Positions 44,034 to 52,135 of a DNA stretch of 64,000 bases are shown here, in pieces. Source of the stretch: CBDAPI01 sp965248635 (GTDB lineage Bacteria; Acidobacteriota; UBA6911; RPQK01; CBDAPI01); NCBI GenBank assembly GCA_965248635.1, contig OZ252114.1, positions 3,968,001 to 4,032,000 on the forward strand, written 5' to 3'. The stretch's first letter is position 1. Every line of letters starts with the position of its first letter. The notes under the pieces were generated by a model. That model saw only the letters and a list, made by a program, of their open reading frames with translations, made no database searches and was not told the origin of the DNA. The translations under genes were made by a program, and so were the position numbers.

Positions 44034-45167
44034 CTACCTGGTGACTCGATTGCCGCCTCTGCCTTTCTTAATGATTTTGTATAGACCGAACGTCATCAGG
44101 GGAAAGATATAAACGAAGAAGAATCCCCAGCTGACCGTACCGTAACCCTTGGCGACGAGTTGGATGAGCCCGAATGTCGACACCGCCACTCCCATCGAAA
44201 GAAAGGCAATCGCCACCAGCGGCCTCAGCCAGCGGGGAAGGTCCCGTCCCCGAGCCTGCAGACCCGACTGCAGCCGTTCATTGACCGCATGAATCATTCC
44301 CGCACCCGTCTCGACCAAAGTGCCCAATAGTACCACCTGAAACACAACCAGCAGCCAGGGCACTCCGGCCTCGCGCAAGATGAAGACGGCCGGTATCTCC
44401 TGAGAGAGGATCCTGGGGTGGTGTCCGACGATCGACATGTAAAAGAGTAATCCAGGGATGATTCCTGTCACTCCGCCGATCACACCGGCACCCAGCGCCT
44501 CCCGGCGGCTTCTTACGTGCTTCAAGGTGAACAATACCGCCGGTATTACACCCAGGTTGTAAAGACCGTACTTGAATCCTCCCACGATCCATTGAGAGGA
44601 TTCGACGGGTGTCGAGAAACTGTTCACGATCTGGGGGCCGAACTTCCGGTAACACTGCACGAAAAAGATCACATAAACCAGGTAGAGAACCAGCGACCAG
44701 CCGGAGAGGAATTTCTCGATCATGCCGGTACCCTCGAAGGTGAGAAAACCGACAGTCGCCAGCATGATGGCTACCCCCAGCATGTAAGGGAGGCCGAAGT
44801 TGTCGCGCAGTAGGACACCGGCGGTGGAACCGATCACAGCCAGCACCAGGAGCAGAAGGATCAGGTAGAGAATCTCGAAGCTGTACCAGAATCGGCCCAG
44901 CAGGCGCATAAAGAAAGTACGGTAGTCCAGGGCACCGTACATCCTTGCGAATTCGAATGACACAGCCAGGACGGCCGACCACATCACCGTCGTGATCAAG
45001 ATCATCCCCAGCAGCCCCCCCAGCGGCCCATAGGTGAGAAAATACTCCACCATTTCCCGACCGGTCCCGTAGCCTCCGGCGATGATGACCGACTGGAAGG
45101 CGATTCCCGGCAGCAGATAGGCTTTGAAAAGAGAGGTGAGACTACGTGGCACGCTGGTTCTGCTCAT
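44034..45167 (-). CDS. YkvI-like membrane transporter (LeuT-fold family)
   Basis: 377 aa with about 10 hydrophobic helices. The N-terminal AYLLPGIAFQSVIIAGGYGTGREMVEYFL, with its unwound-helix Gly pattern, and FEFARMYGALDYRTF are typical of the YkvI family, distant relatives of amino-acid transporters. Substrate unknown. It is the first gene of a minus-strand set followed by the sulfatase, and is divergent from malate synthase across 167 bp. Confidence 0.75.
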   Translation of the reverse strand: MSRTSVPRSLTSLFKAYLLPGIAFQSVIIAGGYGTGREMVEYFLTYGPLGGLLGMILITTVMWSAVLAVSFEFARMYGALDYRTFFMRLLGRFWYSFEILYLILLLLVLAVIGSTAGVLLRDNFGLPYMLGVAIMLATVGFLTFEGTGMIEKFLSGWSLVLYLVYVIFFVQCYRKFGPQIVNSFSTPVESSQWIVGGFKYGLYNLGVIPAVLFTLKHVRSRREALGAGVIGGVTGIIPGLLFYMSIVGHHPRILSQEIPAVFILREAGVPWLLVVFQVVLLGTLVETGAGMIHAVNERLQSGLQARGRDLPRWLRPLVAIAFLSMGVAVSTFGLIQLVAKGYGTVSWGFFFVYIFPLMTFGLYKIIKKGRGGNRVTR

Positions 45168-45334
45168 CAGGCTTCTTGACAGTCATTGAACGACGCTCGG
45201 ATAATCATCTCAGATTTGTTTTTGAAAGTCCCGTCATCCTTCTGAGGGCGGGACCGCGTTTTTTTGGGGTTCATGATGGACAGAAGGCTTTCCCTCTCTT
45301 GAACCCGAATGCCAGCCAGGGGAGGAGTACAACA
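45168..45334. promoter_or_regulatory. Divergent promoter region between YkvI-like and malate synthase genes
   Basis: 167 bp with no gene. It ends in GGGGAGGAG, 7 nt before the GTG start of malate synthase at 45335, which is why that start is preferred over the open frame reaching back to 45146. Confidence 0.45.
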
Positions 45335-47539
45335 GTGGCAGAGCAGATTGAAATCGGCGGACTCAAGGTAGACCGGAGATTGCATCATCTGGTGGAAGTC
45401 GAGATCGCTCCCGGAACCTGCGTTGAGGTCGACGATTTCTGGGTGTCACTCGCCGCCATTGTTGAAGATCTGGGTCCCAGGAACAAGGAACTGCTGGAGC
45501 AGCGAGATGCTCGGCAGAGACTGATCGACGAGTGGTGTCTGGCTCGCCAGGGTAAACCCTTCGAGCAGGCTGAATATCGCACCTTCCTGCTCGAAATCGG
45601 GTATCTGCTCCCGGAGGGTGGTGATTTTCGGGTGAGCACGGCCGGCGTGGACCCTGAAATCGCAGAAATATCCGGTCCCCAGCTGGTCGTGCCGGTCGAC
45701 AATGCCCGCTATGCGCTCAACGCCGCGAACGCCCGCTGGGGCAGTCTCTACGATGCCTTCTACGGCACCAACGTGATCGCGGAAGAAGGAGGTGCGACAC
45801 GAGGCGGAACTTACAACCCGGTACGCGGAGCTCGCGTGATCGCCAGCACCGAGGCCTTCCTGGATCAGGCGGTGAGCCTGGAGCAGGGTTCGTTCTCAGA
45901 TGTGACGCGCTTCTCTCTCGAGGAAACCGCCGAAAAGAAACGACTGGTGGCGTCGCTCGCCAACCAGTGTAACGTCGGACTGGCAGAGCCCGGCCAATTC
46001 GTCGGCTTCAATCTGCTCGGCAGTGAACTCAGCTCCATTTTCCTGAAGAACAACGGGCTCCACATTGAAATCCAGATCGACCGGGACCACCCGGTTGGAA
46101 AAGTCCACCCCGCCGCTGTCGAAGACGTGTTGCTGGAAGCAGCCATTACGACGATTCAGGACTGTGAAGATTCGGTCTCCGCAGTCGATGCCTCCGACAA
46201 GGTGAACGTCTACAGAAACTGGAACGGAATCATGAAGGGCAGCCTGGAAGCCACCTTCGAAAAGGGGGGTCGATCCATCACCCGGAGCCTGAATCCCGAC
46301 AAGACTCTTACCGACACCCGGGGACAACTCTGCACACTGCCGGGCAGGAGCTTGCTGCTGATCCGCAATGTAGGTATTCACATGTACACCGATGCCGTGC
46401 TCACCGAAGACAATCGGGAAATCCCGGAAGGGTTTCTGGACGTGATGGTGACGGCGTTGGCTGCCCTGCATGACCTCAAGGGCAAGGCGAGATACCCCAA
46501 CAGCCGGACTGGCAGCGTCTACATCGTCAAGCCCAAATTGCACGGGCCTGAAGAAGTGGAGGCAACGGTGGAACTGTTCGGCCGGGTGGAAGACGCCCTC
46601 GCCCTGAAAAGAAACACCCTCAAGCTCGGGATCATGGACGAAGAACGCCGCACTACAGTGAACCTGAGAGAATCTATTCGGGTGGCCAGAGATCGAGTCG
46701 CGTTCATCAACACGGGCTTCCTGGATCGAACCGGAGACGAAATCCACACCAGCATGGAGCTCGGCCCGGTACTCCCCAAAATGGAGATCAAGAGCCAGCC
46801 CTGGATGAACGCATACGAAGACTGGAACGTGGATATCGGCATCGAAGCCGGACTGATTGGAAAGGCCCAAATCGGCAAGGGGATGTGGACCATGCCCGAC
46901 CTGATGCGGGACATGGTCGAGACCAAAATCGAGCACCCCCGCTCTGGTGCCTCCACGGCATGGGTTCCGTCGCCGACCGCCGCCACGCTCCACGCTCTGC
47001 ATTATCACCAGGTGAATGTTGCCCGACGACAGAAAGAACTTGCCGCAAGAGACCGCGCCAGCCTGGCCGATATCCTCACACCCCCGTTGCTGGACCGGAA
47101 ATTGACGCCCGGCGAGATCCAGCAAGAGCTGGACAATAACGCCCAGGGCATACTCGGCTATGTCGTGCGCTGGGTAGACCAGGGGATCGGTTGTTCCAAG
47201 GTACCGGACATTCATGATGTGGGTTTGATGGAAGACCGGGCGACCTTACGGATATCGAGTCAGCACATCGCGAACTGGCTCCGTCATGGAATCGTGACCA
47301 AGGAGCAGGTGATCGAGACATTGAAGCGAATGGCCGTCGTGGTTGACGGCCAAAACGAGCGGGATCCCAGGTATCGAAACATGGCTCCCGAATATGATGA
47401 GAGCATTGCTTTTCAGGCAGCGCTGGGCCTGGTCTTTGAGGGGACAAGAATCGCCAACGGGTACACCGAGGCCGTGCTTCATCGGCGCCGCAGAGACGTC
47501 AAGAACAGGATGACGAGAGAACCGGCGGACGCCGCTTGA
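45335..47539 (+). CDS. glcB: Malate synthase G
   Basis: 734 aa, close to the family's usual 720-730. It condenses glyoxylate with acetyl-CoA to malate in the cytoplasm. Highly conserved blocks are present: NAANARWGSLYDAFYGTN near residue 130, TVNLRESIRVARDRVAFINTG and FLDRTGDEIHTSMELGP near 450, and GASTAWVPSPTAATLHALHYH near 540. The C-terminal domain ends with a helical bundle. The neighbouring HpcH/HpaI aldolase and the sugar-acid genes suggest that glyoxylate may come from sugar-acid or purine/hydantoin breakdown. Single gene, divergent from the YkvI-like transporter. Confidence 0.95.
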   Translation: MAEQIEIGGLKVDRRLHHLVEVEIAPGTCVEVDDFWVSLAAIVEDLGPRNKELLEQRDARQRLIDEWCLARQGKPFEQAEYRTFLLEIGYLLPEGGDFRVSTAGVDPEIAEISGPQLVVPVDNARYALNAANARWGSLYDAFYGTNVIAEEGGATRGGTYNPVRGARVIASTEAFLDQAVSLEQGSFSDVTRFSLEETAEKKRLVASLANQCNVGLAEPGQFVGFNLLGSELSSIFLKNNGLHIEIQIDRDHPVGKVHPAAVEDVLLEAAITTIQDCEDSVSAVDASDKVNVYRNWNGIMKGSLEATFEKGGRSITRSLNPDKTLTDTRGQLCTLPGRSLLLIRNVGIHMYTDAVLTEDNREIPEGFLDVMVTALAALHDLKGKARYPNSRTGSVYIVKPKLHGPEEVEATVELFGRVEDALALKRNTLKLGIMDEERRTTVNLRESIRVARDRVAFINTGFLDRTGDEIHTSMELGPVLPKMEIKSQPWMNAYEDWNVDIGIEAGLIGKAQIGKGMWTMPDLMRDMVETKIEHPRSGASTAWVPSPTAATLHALHYHQVNVARRQKELAARDRASLADILTPPLLDRKLTPGEIQQELDNNAQGILGYVVRWVDQGIGCSKVPDIHDVGLMEDRATLRISSQHIANWLRHGIVTKEQVIETLKRMAVVVDGQNERDPRYRNMAPEYDESIAFQAALGLVFEGTRIANGYTEAVLHRRRRDVKNRMTREPADAA

Positions 47540-47797
47540 GCGTTTCCAACAACGGAATGCCCCGAATTTGAGCTCACGATCTCCGGGAGATACCTGGGGC
47601 AGGCCTCGCTACTCCGTATCTCGGGAGAGGGAGTGAACGCCCGAATTCTGGACGGTTCTGAGTCTGCTATTCGGGCTCACATCTCCATCTCCCCGAATGC
47701 CAAGGTGGGCAGGCGTGACCTGCGCGTCGTCACGCCGAATGGCAGCTTCGCGCAGCTTTTCCAGGTCGCAAGTTTCGTCTTGCCCGCGGTCGCCTAG
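47540..47797 (+). pseudogene. C-terminal fragment of an IPT/TIG-like (Ig-fold) surface protein
   Basis: Directly after the malate synthase stop, an open frame without a start codon reads FELTISGRYLGQASLLRISG, VNARILDGSESAIRAHISIS, and RRDLRVVTPNGSFAQLFQV, ending at TAG 47795. This pattern (ISG..., G+R...VTTPNG...F.V) is that of bacterial IPT/TIG-like Ig domains found in large surface proteins. The remainder is missing, so it is the tail of a deleted gene. Confidence 0.55.
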
Positions 47798-47817
47798 CTG
47801 CCAGGACAGGAGTTAGT

Positions 47818-48579
47818 ATGGTTACACTGAAGCGCTTGTTGAAAGAAAAAGACCTGCTTGTGGGTGCCACCGTGCTGGAGTACATGAGGCCTGCTCTGGT
47901 CAAACTCTACAAGCAAGGTGGTTTTGATTTCGTCTATGTCGAGTACGAACACGGCTTGATGGATCCCACCACCTTAAATGATTTTGTCATCTGCGCGCGG
48001 GACAACGGTCTCCCGGTTGTGATGAAAACTCCAGATCTCTATCGTCACCTGATCGCCAAGATTCTGGAGGCTGGCATCTCTGCTATTCAACTTCCCCGAA
48101 CGGAGAGCGCTTCGGATGTCATCCGATTCATCGAACTCTCAAAGTATCCACCCGAGGGGACGCGTGCGGGAGTTACGGGCATGGCAAGTGCGGATTATGT
48201 GCCGCTGCCTGCCTTAGAACACATGAAAAAACTCAATGAGGAGCTGGCCATCATCGCCCATGTCGAGACGCGCGGGGGGCTGGAGAACATCGAAGAAATT
48301 GTCGCCTGCCCGGGAGTCGATGTGTGCTACGTCGGAACCTTTGACTTGTCCATCGAGTTGGGGACCCCAGGAGAACTGAACAGCCCTGTGGTGCTGCAGG
48401 CTATGGAGCGCATTTGTAACGCCTGTCAAGAGAGCGAAGTGGTTGTGGGTTCCAATGGGCTTGACCCGGAAACCATTCACGGGCTCCGCAAAGTCGGAGT
48501 CCGCTTTTTTGAGGGTCCCAGCGAACTCGGTCTGTTAAGGGATGGAATCAGAAGCTTCACGCGGAGTCTCGAGTCTTGA
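47818..48579 (+). CDS. HpcH/HpaI family class II aldolase
   Basis: 253 aa, the family's normal length. Metal ligands Glu in HVETRGGLENIEEI and Asp in VGTFDLSIELG are present, as are EYEHGLMD and QLPRTES. These aldolases split 4-hydroxy-2-oxo acids, including 2-keto-3-deoxy-L-rhamnonate, into pyruvate and an aldehyde. The presence of a rhamnonate dehydratase-like gene at 18852 makes such a role attractive but unproven. AGGAG lies 5 nt before the ATG. No operon partner; the downstream neighbours are a sulfatase fragment and a HAD phosphatase. Confidence 0.87.
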   Translation: MVTLKRLLKEKDLLVGATVLEYMRPALVKLYKQGGFDFVYVEYEHGLMDPTTLNDFVICARDNGLPVVMKTPDLYRHLIAKILEAGISAIQLPRTESASDVIRFIELSKYPPEGTRAGVTGMASADYVPLPALEHMKKLNEELAIIAHVETRGGLENIEEIVACPGVDVCYVGTFDLSIELGTPGELNSPVVLQAMERICNACQESEVVVGSNGLDPETIHGLRKVGVRFFEGPSELGLLRDGIRSFTRSLES

Positions 48580-48695
48580 GGCAAAGGCTCTTAATCACTC
48601 CTGACCTCTACCTGGCCCGGATGGATGGAGATGTGGCACAAGAGTTTTGTCGATTCCATCAACATGATTAAACTCAAGAAAGAGGAGGGTTCGCC

Positions 48696-48935
48696 ATGAC
48701 GAAGAAACGGAAACAACTCGGAAGCACTATTCTCGCCCTCTTGGCGGCGATGGCGTTCATTGGCGGTACGGCTCATGCGCAGAGTGCCAAACCGAACATC
48801 GTCATTATTTGGGGCGATGACATCGGGCAGTCGAATGTCAGCGCGTACACGCGCGGTCTGATGGGGTATCAGACTCCGAATATCGATCGGATCGCCCGGG
48901 AGGGGATGTTATTCACCAGCGGCGGCAGCAAGTAG
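48696..48935 (+). pseudogene. Truncated sulfatase N-terminus
   Basis: 79 aa with a signal peptide (ILALLAAMAFIGGTAHAQ), then PNIVIIWGDDIGQSNVSAYTRG and TPNIDRIAREGMLFT, the opening of an arylsulfatase. The frame ends five residues later, just before the formylglycine Cys would occur, so it cannot be active. AGAGGAGGG stands before the ATG. The HAD phosphatase gene follows 44 bp later, a pairing seen elsewhere between intact sulfatases and such HAD genes; the deletion removed about 85% of the gene. Confidence 0.8.
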
Positions 48936-48979
48936 TTGCGGGCGGCGATGACGGATAGTCGCCAGCTGAGGAGGAATGC

Positions 48980-49984
48980 ATGACAACGAAACGAGTTCTG
49001 CTCACTCCACTCGTTTTGTTCTTCGCCTTGATCTTCGGTGGCCTGGCGACAGCTCAGACTGCCGACTCGCTTCCGTCCTGGAAGGATGGGAAGACTAAGC
49101 AGTCGATTATCGACTTCGTGACGAAGGTGACGAAGCAAGGCTCGCCCGACTTTGTGCCGCCTGAGGAGCGCATCGCCACGTTCGATAATGACGGCACGCT
49201 CTGGGCTGAGCAGCCCATGTACGTCCAGCTGGTCTTCGCGCTCGACCGCGTAAAGTCGCTTGCGCCGCAGCATCCTGAGTGGAAGGACCAAGAACCGTTC
49301 GCCTCGCTGCTCAAGGGCGATGTGAAAGGCGCACTTGCGGGTGGCGAACACGCGATACTCGAAATCTTGATGGCGACCCATGCCGGCATGACCACCGAGG
49401 AGTTTGAGACAGTCGTGAAGGACTGGATTGCCACCGCAAAGCATCCCACCACCAAACGGCCTTACACCGAGATGGTCTATCAGCCGATGCTCGAATTGCT
49501 CGCCTACCTCCGAGCCAACGACTTCAAGACCTTCATTGTCTCCGGCGGGGGGATTGCATTCATGCGACCGTGGACTGAGAAGGTCTACGGCATCCCCCCA
49601 GAGCAGGTGATTGGAAGCAGCATCAAGACGAGGTTCGAGGCGCACGACGGCAAGCCGGTTCTGGTTCGCCTGCCCGAGCTCAACTTCATGGATGACAAGG
49701 AAGGCAAGCCAGTGGGCATCAACCAGCACATCGGCCGTCGCCCCATAGCAGCGTTCGGCAATTCCGACGGCGACCTGAAGATGCTGCAATGGACCACTGC
49801 CGGGCAGGGGCCACGGTTCGCGCTCTACGTCCACCACACCGATGCCGAGCGCGAATGGGCCTATGACCGCAAGTCCAGCATTGGCCGTCTTGACAAGGGC
49901 CTCGACGAAGCACGGGAGAAAGGCTGGACAGTCTTAGACATGAAGCAGGACTGGAAGATCATCTACCCGTTCGAGAAGAGGTAA
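48980..49984 (+). CDS. Exported HAD-family phosphatase
   Basis: 334 aa with a signal peptide (LLTPLVLFFALIFGGLATAQ). HAD motif I is TFDNDGTLW (Asp69, Asp71), motif II IVSGGG, and motif IV AFGNSDGDLKML. It resembles the phosphoserine-phosphatase-like branch found next to arylsulfatases. Natural substrate unknown; periplasmic phosphate ester hydrolysis is likely. GAGGAGG lies before the ATG. It is probably cotranscribed with the truncated sulfatase and is itself intact. Confidence 0.85.
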   Translation: MTTKRVLLTPLVLFFALIFGGLATAQTADSLPSWKDGKTKQSIIDFVTKVTKQGSPDFVPPEERIATFDNDGTLWAEQPMYVQLVFALDRVKSLAPQHPEWKDQEPFASLLKGDVKGALAGGEHAILEILMATHAGMTTEEFETVVKDWIATAKHPTTKRPYTEMVYQPMLELLAYLRANDFKTFIVSGGGIAFMRPWTEKVYGIPPEQVIGSSIKTRFEAHDGKPVLVRLPELNFMDDKEGKPVGINQHIGRRPIAAFGNSDGDLKMLQWTTAGQGPRFALYVHHTDAEREWAYDRKSSIGRLDKGLDEAREKGWTVLDMKQDWKIIYPFEKR

Positions 49985-50221
49985 GGGCGCCGTCTCCTCT
50001 TTGCTTTAGCGTGTTCCACACGCCCGCTTTCTCTCTCAGGTTCCTCCGCTCCGCTTCATCAGCAGCATCGCCAGTTCTTCCCATCTGCCTGGCCGGTAAC
50101 CCCACCCACTTGTCGATCCACGTTTAATAACGTTTTCCATCGCTTTGCTCCTGGATGGGTCTATTTGTGTTTCAAGCAGTTTCAAATAAGTGCCAGGTGG
50201 GTATTGATTGATGTAGAACAG

Positions 50222-50564
50222 CCGGCCAAAATAAACCATAGCCCAGCGACACAGAAGCAAGGCTCAAGAGGAGCAAAGATGCTATGTTCAAGGACAACAG
50301 TATGCACCCCAACACCAGGCATAGAGACGCCAATAGGATAGAGATGGAGTATCGTTTTAAATAGGCGGAGGCGTAACCTCCCAAAAGGGGGAGTGCGGTC
50401 GCGATCCCTAGAAAAACACCATATGATTCAGTGGCGTCCGCCTCGCTATATTGGTACTCACCTGTGAGATACAAAGGAAAGAAGCTCACCACTCCCCAAA
50501 AAGCGAAATTTTGGAAGAGAGCAGTAATACTTAACGTGTAGACAATCCAGCCAGGGCGTTCGTG
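50222..50564 (-). pseudogene. N-terminal fragment of an MFS transporter (POT/peptide-symporter-like)
   Basis: The minus strand encodes RFHERPGWIVYTLSITALF, FAFWGVVSFFPLYLTGEYQYS, LGIATALPLLGGYASAYLKR and LASVSLGYGLFWPA, about three to four membrane helices of an MFS protein. The frame then runs into an unrelated tail (PTWHLFETA). The beginning lies antisense to a CocE remnant, so there is no native start. A deletion has joined two gene pieces. Confidence 0.55.
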
Positions 50565-50744
50565 AAAGCGAATGTGATCTACACCGTAGATCAGGTTGAC
50601 TCCAAGATTCAGATCGAAACCAGCGAGCTGACTTCGAGCGACGAGACCGCCTTCACGCATCTGGTCGACGTAGAGATAAGGGTGGATGGGAAGCGGCACT
50701 TCAACAAAAGCTGGTCGGTCACCGTGCCTAGGGCGCTCAACTAG
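50544..50744 (+). pseudogene. C-terminal remnant of a CocE hydrolase of the first-gene type
   Basis: The plus strand reads NPARAFVKANVIYTVDQV, IQIETSELTSSDETAFTHLV and GKRHFNKSWSVTVPRALN-stop. This aligns with the C-terminal extension of the hydrolase at 6-2063 (NPAEAALKA ... HFNKSWSRTVPRRLN). Everything before it has been lost, and the break falls in the MFS fragment on the other strand. Confidence 0.75.
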
Positions 50745-50765
50745 CTAGCTTAGCTAAGTTGAAAG

Positions 50766-50889
50766 TTAAAAGTTGAAGGTTGAAAGTTTCTTGTCCACGT
50801 CTGAGATCTCGGACCTGGTACTTTGAACTCTCCTCCCCCGGGAGCCGATGAGCAAAGTCTCCGGTCAACTTTCAACCTTCAACTTTTAA
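50766..50889. repeat. 23-bp perfect inverted repeat of GTTGAAGG type
   Basis: Left arm 50766-50788 and right arm 50867-50889 are exact reverse complements (core AAAGTTGAAGGTTGAAAG), with a 78-nt spacer. The right arm contains the stop codon (50872-50874) of the minus-strand gene that follows. Same motif as 57846-57881. Confidence 0.7.
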
Positions 50890-51945
50890 TTCTTTCTCAA
50901 AATCAGCCCACAAACCTTCCAGGTCCGATACGCCATCCACCCGGGTAATCAAATGGCGAACCCGCGTCACGAAGGAGCCGCCCGGAGCCAGATGGTCCCC
51001 GGGGGGACGAATCCAGTAATCACGTGCTTGATCATGAGCGGTGATCAGGGTTGCACACGAACCCGGTTCCACCAGGAGAACATGTCTCAGACCACCAAAC
51101 CAGGGCTGCTTTTCAGAGAGCAACACGGGTCTTCGGTAGCTGGCGGACGTGACCTCGGGATTCTCTTCAAAATGGTGAAGGAGATGATTCCACTGGGAGT
51201 TACGGAACTTCGTCGTCTCCTCGGGGCTCCTGCTGGCAAGGAACACTGTCTTCCCGCAGGGTCGAATCTGATTCGACACATCCCAGTAGTAGTTGGTACC
51301 CGGTGGATGATAGCAGGCGAAGAGCTGCAGATAGCCGGGAAGAATCTCAGTCCGGTGGTTCGTCACCTCGATCCGCGTGTCCCATCTGGCTGGAAGCGTG
51401 TCTGAAACACCCGTGCCCGGGAAATGCCAGTTCAGGTCGGTCCTCACGTCGTTGGCCACGAAGTAGGCAGAGATATCGGCCGAGCCATCGGCACGCCTGA
51501 CCACCTTGGGATCGTGAATCACGGTGTTGCGGAGTTCAAAACCGCCCGTGAACCCGTCCCAGAGGTGGTGTTCCCGGCTGTCCCAGCAAATGCGGGAGAC
51601 GGGAGGCAAGCCTTCCAGCTGGAGCGCGATCACTCCCACCGCGTCGGCTACACCGTCCATGATCTTGCCCTCGGCGTATTGGACAAGGTATTCGTTTCCC
51701 TCCACTGCCTTTCGATTCATGGGCCACAGGTTCAATTCCAGGCGGGCACGGGCCCAGCGGACCTGGTAGGTGTTCCGGTCCGTTTTCGAGATCCTTACAG
51801 CCCCGGCCCTCAGCCTACCCGCGGGAGAAATCTCGGGGGGACCAGGGCCCGCCGCCGGAGGGGGTCGCAAGGACGAGAGCGCAGGCAACCCCAGAGTTCC
51901 CTGCAGCAGGGTGCGTCTTGAAATCCCCTTTCGACTCCAGCCCAC
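50872..51945 (-). CDS. Tat-exported protein of unknown function
   Basis: 357 aa. A twin-arginine signal (GISRRTLLQGTLGLPALSS) is clear. The mature part is rich in beta-strand patterns (YQVRWARARLELNLWPMN, RIEVTNHRTEILPGYLQLFACYH, HVLLVEPGSCATLIT), resembling a galactose-mutarotase-like or PmoA-like beta-sandwich, but I do not recognise the family. No catalytic motif is apparent. Its last codons (KELKVEG-stop) are formed by the GTTGAAGG repeat, so that repeat lies partly inside the gene. Divergent from the CocE gene at 52136. Confidence 0.6.
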   Translation of the reverse strand: MGWSRKGISRRTLLQGTLGLPALSSLRPPPAAGPGPPEISPAGRLRAGAVRISKTDRNTYQVRWARARLELNLWPMNRKAVEGNEYLVQYAEGKIMDGVADAVGVIALQLEGLPPVSRICWDSREHHLWDGFTGGFELRNTVIHDPKVVRRADGSADISAYFVANDVRTDLNWHFPGTGVSDTLPARWDTRIEVTNHRTEILPGYLQLFACYHPPGTNYYWDVSNQIRPCGKTVFLASRSPEETTKFRNSQWNHLLHHFEENPEVTSASYRRPVLLSEKQPWFGGLRHVLLVEPGSCATLITAHDQARDYWIRPPGDHLAPGGSFVTRVRHLITRVDGVSDLEGLWADFEKELKVEG

Positions 51946-52135
51946 GATCTGTCATTGTGCAACGTTCTTGCGGGCAATGACAACCTGCACTTTTCTGCAC
52001 GACTCACTTGCATTCTTCCGCGATTCACTTCATTCTCGTTCTCGTTTCGGGCCCGTGCGTGACTGGCCCTTTCACCTCCATGCGGGAGGCGAAGGAAGTC
52101 AGACGGCAAAGGCCTCCTGAAAGACGAGGCACGAT
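51946..52135. promoter_or_regulatory. Divergent intergenic region
   Basis: 190 bp between the Tat-exported unknown and the CocE-HyuB-HyuA genes. No gene is seen; it should carry promoters for both directions. CGAGGC precedes the TTG start at 52136. Confidence 0.35.

Noticed and set aside
50036..50140. 34-codon minus-strand ORF with an AGGAG site
   Set aside because: A ribosome-site-like sequence precedes it, but there is no recognisable homology and it lies in a field of gene fragments.
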